A stretch of 35,783 nucleotides of DNA from CAYRNC01 sp964425645 (GCA_964425645.1 CAYRNC010000010.1:1-35783); one strand, 5' to 3'; positions 1 through 8,492 are shown, counted from the stretch's first letter. A program made the numbers and translations. Notes: generated by a model not told the origin, from the sequence alone.

Positions 1-95
1 GGTGGCAGTTCTCGCCCAGTGTTCGATTTATAATACTTACATAGCATCCGGTTCAGACATGGACGGCTTGGGGATTCCTGTGGCTGATCTATGCG

Positions 96-1385
96 ATGAA
101 TGCGAATATCAGGGAATTGCTCAACAGAATATCCCCATACATAATAAGAGAATATGAAATCAGTGCAACAACTTTCGGTTTGCTTCAGACGTTTGCTTTG
201 TTCGGCCTGGCCATAGGCGCAATTCCTCTGGGAGCCTGGGCGGACAAGGGTGGAACAGGCTGGGCCAGGAAAAAACGTTCCTTCGCGCTTGCTTTCGTAT
301 ATTTAACAGCTACATTGCTTTGCGGTTTTCAGTTAATTGCCGGCGCATTCGCCGTTTTCTTTGTTCTAAACGTGGTCAGAGGGCTGACCAGCGGTGCCGG
401 TGAAGCATGCGAAGTAGGGATGATGATGGAATGGGCGCCGAAAGAGAAAATGGGATTTTTCGTAGGCCTTCATCATACCGGATATCCTTGGGGCACACTT
501 CTTGGGGGAATTATTATTACGTTCTATCTTACAACATTCGGTGGCCAGGTATGGAGAAATACCTTTTTGATATTCCCGATTATCGGTTATTTAACGTGGG
601 CTATATACTATAAATGGTCCAATGCTAATAATTTTACAGCCTTTCAAAGGGTTGCAGGCGAACGGGGATTTACAACACAATTAGGCCATGAGACCGTGGA
701 TGATTTTACACCTCCCCCGGGGTTGCTTGGACGTTGTTTAAAGAATCCAAATATTTCAATAGTCGTGTTGGTTGCATTTTGCTGTTTGTTCTGTTATTCC
801 GGCATTAACTTTTGGCTTACTCCTTATATTACTTTCGTCGGAAATTTTGATCCGGCATTAGCTGCCAGCCTGAGCGTAGTGTTTACAATCACGGGCGGAC
901 TCGGTCAGGTCGTATGGGGAGGGCTTTCCGATAAAATAGGTTCAAAGACGGCACTCCTTATCTGCACCATGTGGCTTGTGGTTGCATTTGTATTGATGCA
1001 GTTTGCCGGTATTTCCCTCACTTTGCTAATTGTGCTTCAGTTGTTCATGGGGTTTGCGCTTAACGCGGTTTATGCCATGATTTACAAATTCATTGCTGTT
1101 TCATCTGAAAGAGGCGGAGTAGTATTGGGCAATTCCCTTATAGTATTCGGCATGTATTTTGGAGGGGGGATTGCAACATTTGTTATAGGGGCGCTTATAG
1201 ACGCAGCCGGTGGCTGGGAGACGGCATCAGGTTATTATGCAGGATTGTATGTAATGGCAGGTATGATGCTGGTTGCTTTTTTGATCACGCTTTTATTCAC
1301 AAGGGAGACTAACGGACCAAGATTCAAGAAAGACTTTGCTCTTGTGAGCCTAAAGGCATGTAATTTGGAGGATGTTGAGGTTTAA
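96..1385 (+). CDS. MFS transporter, 5' end damaged or incomplete
   Basis: Polytopic inner-membrane transporter of the major facilitator superfamily, probably moving a small organic solute; substrate unknown. Hydrophobic segments recur throughout, and the loop after TM2 carries an MFS-like motif (GAWADKGG, about residues 46-53). The ATG at 96 falls inside the first membrane helix: in-frame codons 45-95 still read as helix (HPVQTWTAWGFLWLIYA), but there is no ATG, GTG or TTG there, and a TAG stands at 42-44. Frame 2 is open from base 2 and reads NTYI just before the point where frame 3 resumes, so a one-base frameshift near 44 is likely, with the true start outside the window. It is followed by a hairpin shared with the convergent sigma-54 regulator. 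The MFS assignment is firm; the 5' end is not. Confidence 0.8.
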   Translation: MNANIRELLNRISPYIIREYEISATTFGLLQTFALFGLAIGAIPLGAWADKGGTGWARKKRSFALAFVYLTATLLCGFQLIAGAFAVFFVLNVVRGLTSGAGEACEVGMMMEWAPKEKMGFFVGLHHTGYPWGTLLGGIIITFYLTTFGGQVWRNTFLIFPIIGYLTWAIYYKWSNANNFTAFQRVAGERGFTTQLGHETVDDFTPPPGLLGRCLKNPNISIVVLVAFCCLFCYSGINFWLTPYITFVGNFDPALAASLSVVFTITGGLGQVVWGGLSDKIGSKTALLICTMWLVVAFVLMQFAGISLTLLIVLQLFMGFALNAVYAMIYKFIAVSSERGGVVLGNSLIVFGMYFGGGIATFVIGALIDAAGGWETASGYYAGLYVMAGMMLVAFLITLLFTRETNGPRFKKDFALVSLKACNLEDVEV

Positions 1386-1402
1386 GATTCTATAACATTA
1401 TT

Positions 1403-1437
1403 TAGGCAGCTTTAGATGTTTTATCCGAAGCTGCCTA
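1403..1437. terminator. Bidirectional hairpin terminator between MFS and sigma-54 regulator
   Basis: A perfect 10-bp inverted repeat (TAGGCAGCTT / AAGCTGCCTA) with a 15-nt loop lies in the short gap between two convergent genes. A/T-rich runs flank both sides, so it can serve either strand. Confidence 0.75.
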
Positions 1438-1442
1438 TAATT

Positions 1443-2870
1443 TTAAAGGAGATCATAAAGATTTAGTTTACGGTAAAATGTCTTTCTGCTCAGCCCCAAT
1501 GCTTGCATCGCTTCAGTTTTGTTGTTGTTGTATTTCTCCAGGGCTTCCGCTATAGCCTTTTTTTCAGCATCTGCAACTATTTGATTGAGTGGTTTCAGCC
1601 CCATTATTTCCTGAGGGATTTCCTTTTCGCTGTTATCGTAAGATTTGCTGATATAATCGGATATCATCGATACGGCACATTCCCCGTCCTCACACATAAT
1701 TACCACATTCTCAAGGTAGTTTCGTATCTCCCGAATATTCCCCGGCCAACCGTAGTTGTGGAGATAAGATAACGCTTTAGGCGACAGACGTACATTTTTA
1801 TTATATTTCTTGTTGAAAAGATTCATATAGTAGTCAATAAAAAGTGTAATGTCTTCCTTTCTTTCCCGTAAGGGGGGTATATGAAGAGAAAAAGAATTTA
1901 TCCTGTAATACAAATCTTCACGGAATTTTTTCTCCCGAATCATTTTCTCGAGGGGTTGATTTGTGGCGGATATGATGCGTACGTCCACTGTGACCTGCTC
2001 TTCGCTCCCTATTTTTTCAATTTCTTTTTCCTGTATGGCCCGAAGCAATTTTGATTGCATCATGATGGGCATATCTCCTATTTCATCCAGAAACAGCGTG
2101 CCTCCCTGGGCCAATTCAAACTTGCCCAGTTTCCCCCCTGATTTTGCCCCGGTAAATGAACCGCTTTCATAGCCGAAAAGTTCGCTTTCAACGAGATTTT
2201 CAGGTATTGCGGCACAATTGATAACTATAAAAGGTTTGTTACATCTTTTACTTTTGCTGTGAACATATTTTGCTATCACTTCTTTACCCACGCCGTTTTC
2301 ACCTCTTATCATGACGGGTACGTCCGTTTCGGCAATAATCGAGGCTTTTTCTATGATTTCTAAAAATGAAGCGCTTTGTCCCATTATATTATATTCATCT
2401 AATTCGGTCATGGAATCGAACAGTTTTTGTCTAACGTAATTTGTAAAGAAAGTTTGCGTGGAATCTTCAAGCCTCACTCCGCTTGAGGGCAGATCCATGT
2501 ACAAGGAGAATGCCCCTTTAAGTTCATCCCCGCTAAAAATTGGGGTTGCTATACCCGTAACGTATTTTGAATCGTCTACAGGGCATACTTTTTTTTCTAT
2601 AACGACCTTCCTTTGGGTTTTAAGCGCAGTTACGGTTGTTGATCCTTTATAAATATCCTGCAGTTTTCTCCCTAGAATTTTACTTAGTTTTTCCCCGATA
2701 TGTACCGCATATTTTTCGTTTGCATAAAGGACTCGTCCTTCCCTGTCTACGGCAATAATGGCCATTTCGATGTTGTTCAGTATCGATAAAAGCATAGATT
2801 GATCTATCAATTCAGTGATAATTGAGTTTATCTCCAAAGCATTTTCTTGATCTGTTTTGTTATTATGCAT
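1443..2870 (-). CDS. PAS domain sigma-54-dependent transcriptional activator
   Basis: Bacterial enhancer-binding protein that opens sigma-54 RNA polymerase promoters. Order: PAS-like sensor (about residues 25-130), AAA+ ATPase with Walker A GENGVGKE (190-197), sigma-54 contact loop GSFTGA (237-242, a variant of GAFTGA), Walker B TLFLDEIGD (258-266), and a C-terminal Fis-type helix-turn-helix (about 433-473, ending SRKTFYRKLN). Length 475 aa is normal for the family. It is divergent from the split GRE, and sigma-54 promoters lie at 3088 and 7041, so it very likely activates both operons of locus 1. The PAS domain suggests a small-molecule signal, but the ligand is unknown. No receiver domain is present, so phosphorelay control is unlikely. 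Confidence 0.93.
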   Translation of the reverse strand: MHNNKTDQENALEINSIITELIDQSMLLSILNNIEMAIIAVDREGRVLYANEKYAVHIGEKLSKILGRKLQDIYKGSTTVTALKTQRKVVIEKKVCPVDDSKYVTGIATPIFSGDELKGAFSLYMDLPSSGVRLEDSTQTFFTNYVRQKLFDSMTELDEYNIMGQSASFLEIIEKASIIAETDVPVMIRGENGVGKEVIAKYVHSKSKRCNKPFIVINCAAIPENLVESELFGYESGSFTGAKSGGKLGKFELAQGGTLFLDEIGDMPIMMQSKLLRAIQEKEIEKIGSEEQVTVDVRIISATNQPLEKMIREKKFREDLYYRINSFSLHIPPLRERKEDITLFIDYYMNLFNKKYNKNVRLSPKALSYLHNYGWPGNIREIRNYLENVVIMCEDGECAVSMISDYISKSYDNSEKEIPQEIMGLKPLNQIVADAEKKAIAEALEKYNNNKTEAMQALGLSRKTFYRKLNLYDLL

Positions 2871-2959
2871 TCCGGTACCCCCTATTCAGTATGTACAATT
2901 TAATCAACAATAAGTAGCAATAATTACACAGATGTATCAAAACAGCCACATTATTTTTT

Positions 2960-2979
2960 ACGTGTGTAACTGCATACGT
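2960..2979. promoter_or_regulatory. Imperfect dyad, candidate activator binding site
   Basis: A 20-bp imperfect palindrome (ACGTgTGtAaCTgCAtACGT, 7 of 10 half-site positions symmetric) sits about 110-130 bp upstream of the sigma-54 promoter at 3088, the usual distance for an enhancer-binding-protein site. It lies in the divergent gap between the regulator and the GRE. Inference only. Confidence 0.35.
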
Positions 2980-3087
2980 GAATATCGGTCTGCCAGTATT
3001 AAGATCAGTAAGACAATTTGCACGGAATTTTAATGTATGTATGCAGCAGAAGTTAATAGATCCCCGGATTTAATAAAATAAAACGGA

Positions 3088-3103
3088 TGGCATAAAATTT
3101 GCA
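3088..3103 (+). promoter_or_regulatory. Sigma-54 (-24/-12) promoter of the split GRE operon
   Basis: TGGCATAAAATTTGCA matches the sigma-54 consensus TGGCAC-N5-TTGCA/T, with GG and GC separated by exactly 10 bp. It lies upstream of the GRE gene and next to a divergent sigma-54 activator gene. The predicted transcript start is near 3114, giving a leader of about 140 nt. Confidence 0.88.
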
Positions 3104-3256
3104 ATTACTTTTATGAAATACGGGTAGTAATATTATAAACCATAAAAAAATGTTATACAAGCCAGTACATTTTTGTTTCGCTAAAAGGAGGTGAATTATC
3201 CTCATTATGCATACAGGCGCATGCTGTATTTTTATAAAATAAAGGAGGGATATGAT

Positions 3257-5512
3257 ATGTCTGAATCAGCTGGTGCAAAATTAGGTCTTGAGATACGTGA
3301 TGGAAAAATCGCTAAGGTAGGAAGTACGAAAAGAATACAGGAGCTAAACGGCATGCTGCATGCTGAACGCCCAAACGGTGATATTTTCAGAGCGAAGGTG
3401 TTGACTAGGGTATATAAAGAAACGGAGGGCCAGCCTCAGATTAGGAGAAGGTATAAAGCCTCGGCAGAATTATATAAAACGATGAAACCGGTAATTTATG
3501 ATCACGAGCGTCTTGCAGGATGGCCGGCCTCAAGAATAAGAGGGGTGCAGATAGCAATAGAAATGCATGCACATTGGCTTGCTGACGACCTTGATAACAT
3601 GGAGACCAGGCCGTATGACCCGTTTCAAATATCCAAGGAGGATAAAAAAGAGCTGAGGGAAATTCTGATTCCCTATTGGAAGGATAAAACGCTTACAAGT
3701 CTGTGGGCCCAGTATATTACAGAGGATGAGGCCATGAAAGCACAGGCGGGGGGATTCTCGGATGTTGTAAACTATATAACATCTCACGGATCACACTTTT
3801 TGCCTGACTATCCGTATTTGATGGAACACGGGTTCAAAGGTCAGTATGAAACGGTAAAAAAATGCTTAGATGAGTTGGATCCTCAGGATCCGGAAAATAT
3901 AGATAAGAGGGAACTCTATTTAGGCCTGATGGATGTATTGCTCGGAATTAAAAAGCTGGCAGAAAACTATGCTGACGCTGCAAGGAAAAAAGCGGAGAAC
4001 GAAACGGATGCTGTTCGCAAGCAGGAATTGCTCGACATGGCAGAGTGCATGGATCACGTACCCTGGAATCCTCCACGGAACTTCTACGAGGCTATGGAAG
4101 TAGTTTGGTTGGTTTTCTGTCTTTTGTTTGTTGAAGGGGCGGGCCCATCGGTAACGTACGGTCGGTTTGACCAGTACATGTATCCCTTTTATAAAAAGGG
4201 TATAGAGGATGGATCCTTGACGCCGGAAGCGGCGATGGAATATATCGAGGAGCTATATATTAAAACTACGTCCAATCCCTGGTTCCAGTCGACGGATCTT
4301 GCATATTATTTCGGTGGATATTACAGATACCCCCACATAGATGTGGGCGGTTTAGATAAAGATAGGCGTGATGCATCAAATGAATTGTCCTATCTGTGTT
4401 TAAGGGCGATGAGATATGTTAAGACCACTGCTCCATCCGTAAGTCTTTTGCTGCATCAAAAAACTCCGGATGATTTGCTGTTGGAGGCCGTCAAACTTTC
4501 TGCCGAAGGCATGGGCCATCCGTCATTTTTTAATGTGGAGTCCCTGATAGGTATGCTTGAAAACAGAACAGGCGGACTTTATGGGAAAAGCCCATACACC
4601 CAGGAACAAATTTTGGAATGGGGTTCTCCTATCGGATGTGTCGAACCCGGTGTTATGGGGTATCAATACGGACATACGGACTCTTGCATCATCAACGTTG
4701 GATATGCACCGACTCTTGTTTTGACACATGGCATAAAGCCAGGGGATGCCGCGGGATACGGGGGCGGCGCCATGCTGTCGTTTGATTCGGGCGACCTTGA
4801 GAGCTATAAAACGTATGGTGATTTTTTAAGGGCCGTAAAAGGTCAGATAGAGTGGGCAATAAAAACTGCACATAAGAACGCTATCATTGCTGAAAAGTTG
4901 TTAGCGGAACAGTTTCAGCTTCCCACATATACACTTTTGTTGAGAGGGGCTGTTGAAAAAGGAATTGACGCCGCGGCAGGCGGGGCGCTTTGCAACGTAG
5001 GTCCAACAATACAATTGGTTGGTTTTGGAACGCTTGTTGATTCGATGGCAGCAGTTAAAAAAATTGTCTATGACGATAAGGAGTATACCATACAGGATTT
5101 AAAGGCCGCGATAGATGCCAATTATGAAGGGTATGATGAACTTAAAGCCAAGCTGAAGGCATCGCCTAAATATGGAAATGATGACGACTATGTGGATGAT
5201 GAAGCAGCGGAGCTTTGGAGGTTCTTTGCAGATACAACCAGGGGACTGAAAAATTATCGCGGTGTATATTGCGACCCGGCTGTGCAGATGGTACAGGCAC
5301 ATATCGGTTTTGGGGCTATGACAGGACCCACACCTAACGGAAGGTTGTCGGGGGAGCCTTTGTCAGATACTATGTCGGCGACACAACAGGCGGATATTCA
5401 TGGGCCAACATTCGCCGCCAGAAGCTATGGCAAACTGAATTATCCGATATATTCTAACGGAACACTTCTTAACATGTGGATCAGCAATTCGGAACTGATT
5501 GCGAGAAAGTAG
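3257..5512 (+). CDS. Glycyl radical enzyme, catalytic barrel subunit (split GRE)
   Basis: Large part of a pyruvate formate-lyase-like glycyl radical enzyme lacking its C-terminal radical domain. Start chosen at 3257 (AGGAGG 8 nt upstream), giving 751 aa. Visible: TRVYKETEG near residue 50, YGRFDQYMYPFY near 301-312, and the active-site loop IGCVEPG with Cys461 (thiyl) and Glu463, the GCVE signature of dehydratase/lyase/decarboxylase GREs rather than PFL, which has adjacent Cys-Cys. The chain stops after NGTLLNMW plus a short tail, exactly where other GREs continue into the glycyl domain. That domain follows as a separate gene at 5544 with its own ribosome binding site. Sigma-54 promoter upstream. 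Substrate not assignable: it differs clearly from the two other GREs here around the active site (GVMGYQYGHTD in place of GKM..W). Confidence 0.9.
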   Translation: MSESAGAKLGLEIRDGKIAKVGSTKRIQELNGMLHAERPNGDIFRAKVLTRVYKETEGQPQIRRRYKASAELYKTMKPVIYDHERLAGWPASRIRGVQIAIEMHAHWLADDLDNMETRPYDPFQISKEDKKELREILIPYWKDKTLTSLWAQYITEDEAMKAQAGGFSDVVNYITSHGSHFLPDYPYLMEHGFKGQYETVKKCLDELDPQDPENIDKRELYLGLMDVLLGIKKLAENYADAARKKAENETDAVRKQELLDMAECMDHVPWNPPRNFYEAMEVVWLVFCLLFVEGAGPSVTYGRFDQYMYPFYKKGIEDGSLTPEAAMEYIEELYIKTTSNPWFQSTDLAYYFGGYYRYPHIDVGGLDKDRRDASNELSYLCLRAMRYVKTTAPSVSLLLHQKTPDDLLLEAVKLSAEGMGHPSFFNVESLIGMLENRTGGLYGKSPYTQEQILEWGSPIGCVEPGVMGYQYGHTDSCIINVGYAPTLVLTHGIKPGDAAGYGGGAMLSFDSGDLESYKTYGDFLRAVKGQIEWAIKTAHKNAIIAEKLLAEQFQLPTYTLLLRGAVEKGIDAAAGGALCNVGPTIQLVGFGTLVDSMAAVKKIVYDDKEYTIQDLKAAIDANYEGYDELKAKLKASPKYGNDDDYVDDEAAELWRFFADTTRGLKNYRGVYCDPAVQMVQAHIGFGAMTGPTPNGRLSGEPLSDTMSATQQADIHGPTFAARSYGKLNYPIYSNGTLLNMWISNSELIARK

Positions 5513-5543
5513 AATTTATATTTGGCGGAAAGGAGAAAGAATT

Positions 5544-5828
5544 ATGATACCCGAATTAAATACACCGGATGCGACTTATTATGAACCGGAATACAAAGCG
5601 GCAGGGATCAACAATTTTGCAAATCTTGTAAGAACTATGCTAAATGATTACGGAGTATATCATGTGCAGTTCAATACGGTTGATAAGGCGGTTTTAATTG
5701 ATGCTCTCGATAATCCGGAAAAATATCCGACTCTTATGGTAAGGATTGCGGGGTACAGCGTGTACTGGACAGATTTAAGCCGCCGCTGCCAGGAAGATGT
5801 CATAAACAGAACTGAGCATAAATTTTAA
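5544..5828 (+). CDS. Stand-alone glycyl radical domain subunit of the split GRE
   Basis: Protein of 94 aa that is essentially only a GRE C-terminal domain: LVRTML...YHVQFN (28-44), then the radical loop VRIAGYSVYW with Gly70, ending QEDVINRTEHKF. These match the C-termini of the two intact GREs in this window (RVAGYSAYF). The ATG at 5544 has a good Shine-Dalgarno (AAAGGAG, about 8 nt). The frame differs from the upstream gene, with a 31-nt gap, and residues 1-20 are additional to what intact GREs carry. The design resembles YfiD/GrcA, the spare-part glycyl domain for damaged PFL, but here it is the only glycyl domain encoded with its partner. A simple nonsense or frameshift mutation is less likely given the dedicated ribosome binding site and extra N-terminal residues. 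Confidence 0.88.
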   Translation: MIPELNTPDATYYEPEYKAAGINNFANLVRTMLNDYGVYHVQFNTVDKAVLIDALDNPEKYPTLMVRIAGYSVYWTDLSRRCQEDVINRTEHKF

Positions 5829-5846
5829 AAGTTTGAATGTACTGAT

Positions 5847-5878
5847 GAAATAAGCACTGATTTGACAGTGCTTATTTC
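5847..5878 (+). terminator. Strong intercistronic hairpin between split GRE and activase
   Basis: Perfect 13-bp stem (GAAATAAGCACTG / CAGTGCTTATTTC) with a 6-nt loop. There is no clean U-tract after it, so it may be a leaky terminator or an mRNA-stabilising/processing hairpin that lowers activase relative to GRE. Confidence 0.7.
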
Positions 5879-5904
5879 TGCAGCGTGAAGGGACATAGAA
5901 CAGC

Positions 5905-6861
5905 ATGAGCAATCGGGAAATTAATATTTTTGATATCGGTCATTATCGTAACGAGGACGGTCCCGGTATAAGGACTATAATATTTTTTAAGGGCTGTCCG
6001 CTGCGGTGTCTGTGGTGCAGCAACCCATTCGGATTGTCGACAAACTCCCAGTTAGCTTTTAATCGCAATTTATGCACCTTGTGCGGGGCATGCGTAAAGG
6101 CATGCAAAAAGGGTTGTAATGAAATTAAAGATGGAGTACTTAATGTCGATTTCGATAAATGTGATGCTTGCGGAGAATGTGTAACGTTTTGCCCGGCTAA
6201 GGCAAGGCGAATCATCGGCGAAAAAATGTCTGTAGACGAACTGTTTGATATAGTCAAAAAAGATACTTCCTTTTACAGAAGAACAGGAGGCGGAGTCACT
6301 TTATCCGGTGGGGAAGTGCTGAGCCAGTATGAATCGGCCGCTTTACTGTTAAAGAAATGCAAGGGGTGTTTATTTCTTAGCACTGCAATTGAAACTTCCG
6401 CCTACGGACCTTGGGAGCATTTAAAGGCTCTTGCCGATTACTGTGATATTGTTTTCGTTGACTTGAAAATATTTGATGAAGAAAGGCACATAAAATATAC
6501 CGCCGTTTCAAACAAGCTGATACTTGACAACATAAAGAGATTATGCGAAATGTCTGTAAAGAAAGGCAGCCCGAAAGTTATCATAAGAAGACCGATCATA
6601 CAAGGAGTTAATGATGACGACGGGGAAACGGTCTCCTTTGCTAAATTCATCAATGAATTGTCGGGGAACCCGGAAGTCAATCTTCTTCCTTATCATAACC
6701 TTGGAGAAACTAAATATGCAATGGTGGGCCGGGAATACGAATTTATGAATATGGAAATGATGGATCCAAACTCACCTGTTATAATTGGAATACGGAATTT
6801 GATCGCTAGGTATGCTCCGAAAAGCCGCATAAGCATCGGCGGGGGAGAAATTGAGGGCTAG
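5905..6861 (+). CDS. Glycyl radical enzyme activating enzyme 1 (radical SAM)
   Basis: Radical SAM enzyme that abstracts hydrogen from the GRE glycine, using SAM and a [4Fe-4S] cluster. 318 aa. Near the N-terminus DGPGIRTIIFFKGCPLRCLW leads into the CxxxCxxC cluster motif (GCPLRCLWC), followed by NPFG. The insertion typical of GRE activases has two ferredoxin-like motifs (CTLCGACVKAC and CDACGECVTFCP). GGGVTLSGGE follows for SAM binding. The distance to the ribosome binding site is poor (GAAGGGA about 12 nt from ATG) and a hairpin precedes it, which fits a catalytic, sub-stoichiometric role. Its partner is presumably the split GRE, which would make its substrate a glycine on a separate 94-aa polypeptide. 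Confidence 0.93.
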   Translation: MSNREINIFDIGHYRNEDGPGIRTIIFFKGCPLRCLWCSNPFGLSTNSQLAFNRNLCTLCGACVKACKKGCNEIKDGVLNVDFDKCDACGECVTFCPAKARRIIGEKMSVDELFDIVKKDTSFYRRTGGGVTLSGGEVLSQYESAALLLKKCKGCLFLSTAIETSAYGPWEHLKALADYCDIVFVDLKIFDEERHIKYTAVSNKLILDNIKRLCEMSVKKGSPKVIIRRPIIQGVNDDDGETVSFAKFINELSGNPEVNLLPYHNLGETKYAMVGREYEFMNMEMMDPNSPVIIGIRNLIARYAPKSRISIGGGEIEG

Positions 6862-6984
6862 ATTGAGGGCATGCACACGGTGCTTAATAAGTAGCAGAAA
6901 AGCAATAAGAGTGTCGCAAAGGAAACATTAATATCTGTTTAAAATTGTCTTAACAACAGATTTAGTTAAAAATAAGGTGTAAGT

Positions 6985-7020
6985 TCCGATAAAATCAACA
7001 ATTTATCGGGACTTCCTTTT
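6985..7020 (+). terminator. Terminator after activase 1
   Basis: Stem TCCGATAAA / TTTATCGGGA with a short loop, followed by a pyrimidine- and T-rich tail (ACTTCCTTTTCTTC). It ends the GRE1 operon just ahead of the second sigma-54 promoter. Confidence 0.65.
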
Positions 7021-7040
7021 CTTCGTTATTTTTTAAAGAT

Positions 7041-7056
7041 TGGCAGATATCTTGCA
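7041..7056 (+). promoter_or_regulatory. Second sigma-54 (-24/-12) promoter, aldehyde dehydrogenase operon
   Basis: TGGCAGATATCTTGCA has the invariant GG and GC with 10 bp between them and a near-consensus TGGCA/TTGCA frame. Predicted start is near 7067, about 58 nt before the dehydrogenase ATG. It probably answers to the same activator as the promoter at 3088. Confidence 0.85.
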
Positions 7057-7124
7057 ACTCATAACTATGAACGCAAGAGGGAATATGCGCATAAAAAGGA
7101 AACCAGCAGGATGGAGGATGTTAA

Positions 7125-8492
7125 ATGAATGAGAAAAATATAATTGTAGAGTATTTGCAAAGGGCGAGATCGGCCCAGGCAATATTCGAGAAGATGAGTC
7201 AGGAAAAAGTCGACGAAGCGGTAAAAGTTATAGCGAGGGTTATTGTTGACAATGCGGTAGCGCTTGCGGATTTTGCTGTCAGGGAAACAGGCATGGGCAA
7301 TTATGACGATAAAATTGCCAAGCATACGAATAAGCCAAAATTGATATATAATCATTTGAAAGGAAAGAAATCAAGAGGTATAATTGATAGGAATAAAGAA
7401 ACAGGTATAACGTTTGTTGCAAAACCTATGGGAGTAGTCGGTGCGATAACTCCGACGACAAATCCTGTCGTAACATCGATGAGTAATTCCATGTTTTCTT
7501 TAAAATGCGGGAACGCTATAATTTTAGCTCCTCACCCCAGGGCGAAGGGTTGTTCCACAATGGCGGTTGAGCTGATGCGAGCGGAACTTAAAAAAATTGG
7601 CTGCCCCGAAGATTTGATTCAGGCTTTGCCTAATCCATCCATTGAAGAAACCAACGCCTTAATGAGGGAAGTTGATGTGGTGATCGCAACAGGGGGAATG
7701 GGAATGGTCAAGGCTGTCTACAGCTCCGGAAAGCCTGCGCTTGGGGTAGGCGCAGGAAATGTACAGACAATCCTGGATCGGGACATCGATTATAAAGAGG
7801 CAGTTCCGAAAATTGTCGAGGGTAGAGTTTTTGATAACGGAATCCTTTGTACCGCTGATCAATCAGTAATTTGCCCCGAGGAAAAATATGATGAAATCAT
7901 GGACATTTTTGAAGCGAATAAGGCTCTCGTTGTAAGAGACCCCTTTGAAGTTGATAAATTTAGAAAGGCTCTTTTTGGGGAGAAGGGAATTATCAATAAA
8001 CATGTTATAGGACAATCAGCCCAAAAAATCGGTGAATTCGCAGGAATAAATGTAGCGGAGGATATTCTGATTATCGTTTTGGAAGCCTCCGGGTTTGGCG
8101 AAAAGGATTATTTGGCAAAGGAAAAAATGTGCCCTTGCATCAGTGCCTACAGGTATAATAATTTTAAGGATGCTGTGGAAATCGCCAGAGCAAATCTCGA
8201 AAAGGAAGGCAAAGGCCATACCGTATCCATCCATTCAAACGATGCGGATCATATTGAATATACAGCTGAAGAACTCAGTGTATCAAGGTTTGTTGTAAAC
8301 CAGGTATGCGCCATTGCCGGGGCAGGCAGCTATAATAATAATCTGGCTCCCACCAATACGCTCGGATGCGGATCCTGGGGGAACAATTCAATATCGGAGA
8401 ACCTCGATTACAAGCATTTGATGAATGTTTCCAGAATAGCCTATTTCATAGAAGATGCGCATATCCCGACGGATGAAGAGGTATGGGAATAG
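7125..8492 (+). CDS. CoA-acylating aldehyde dehydrogenase (SucD/SauS/EutE-like)
   Basis: NAD(P)-dependent enzyme interconverting an aldehyde and its acyl-CoA. 455 aa, single domain without the alcohol dehydrogenase half found in AdhE. Visible: AKPMGVVGAITPTTNPVVT (99-117), IATGGMGMVKAVYSSGKPA (187-205), catalytic Cys242 in FDNGILCTADQSV, and the C-terminal LGCGSWGNNSISENL. From memory of the family the overall sequence is closest to Clostridium kluyveri succinate semialdehyde dehydrogenase and sulfoacetaldehyde dehydrogenases, but the substrate is not provable. The ribosome binding site GGAGG is 7 nt from ATG. Expected role: oxidise the aldehyde product of the split GRE to an acyl-CoA and yield NADH. 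Confidence 0.92.
   Translation: MNEKNIIVEYLQRARSAQAIFEKMSQEKVDEAVKVIARVIVDNAVALADFAVRETGMGNYDDKIAKHTNKPKLIYNHLKGKKSRGIIDRNKETGITFVAKPMGVVGAITPTTNPVVTSMSNSMFSLKCGNAIILAPHPRAKGCSTMAVELMRAELKKIGCPEDLIQALPNPSIEETNALMREVDVVIATGGMGMVKAVYSSGKPALGVGAGNVQTILDRDIDYKEAVPKIVEGRVFDNGILCTADQSVICPEEKYDEIMDIFEANKALVVRDPFEVDKFRKALFGEKGIINKHVIGQSAQKIGEFAGINVAEDILIIVLEASGFGEKDYLAKEKMCPCISAYRYNNFKDAVEIARANLEKEGKGHTVSIHSNDADHIEYTAEELSVSRFVVNQVCAIAGAGSYNNNLAPTNTLGCGSWGNNSISENLDYKHLMNVSRIAYFIEDAHIPTDEEVWE

Noticed and set aside
5544..5828. Reading the small gene after GRE1 as an HpdC-like small subunit of hydroxyphenylacetate decarboxylase
   Set aside because: It lacks the cysteine-rich iron-sulfur ligands of HpdC and carries the glycyl radical loop itself; the large subunit is also shorter than HpdB.
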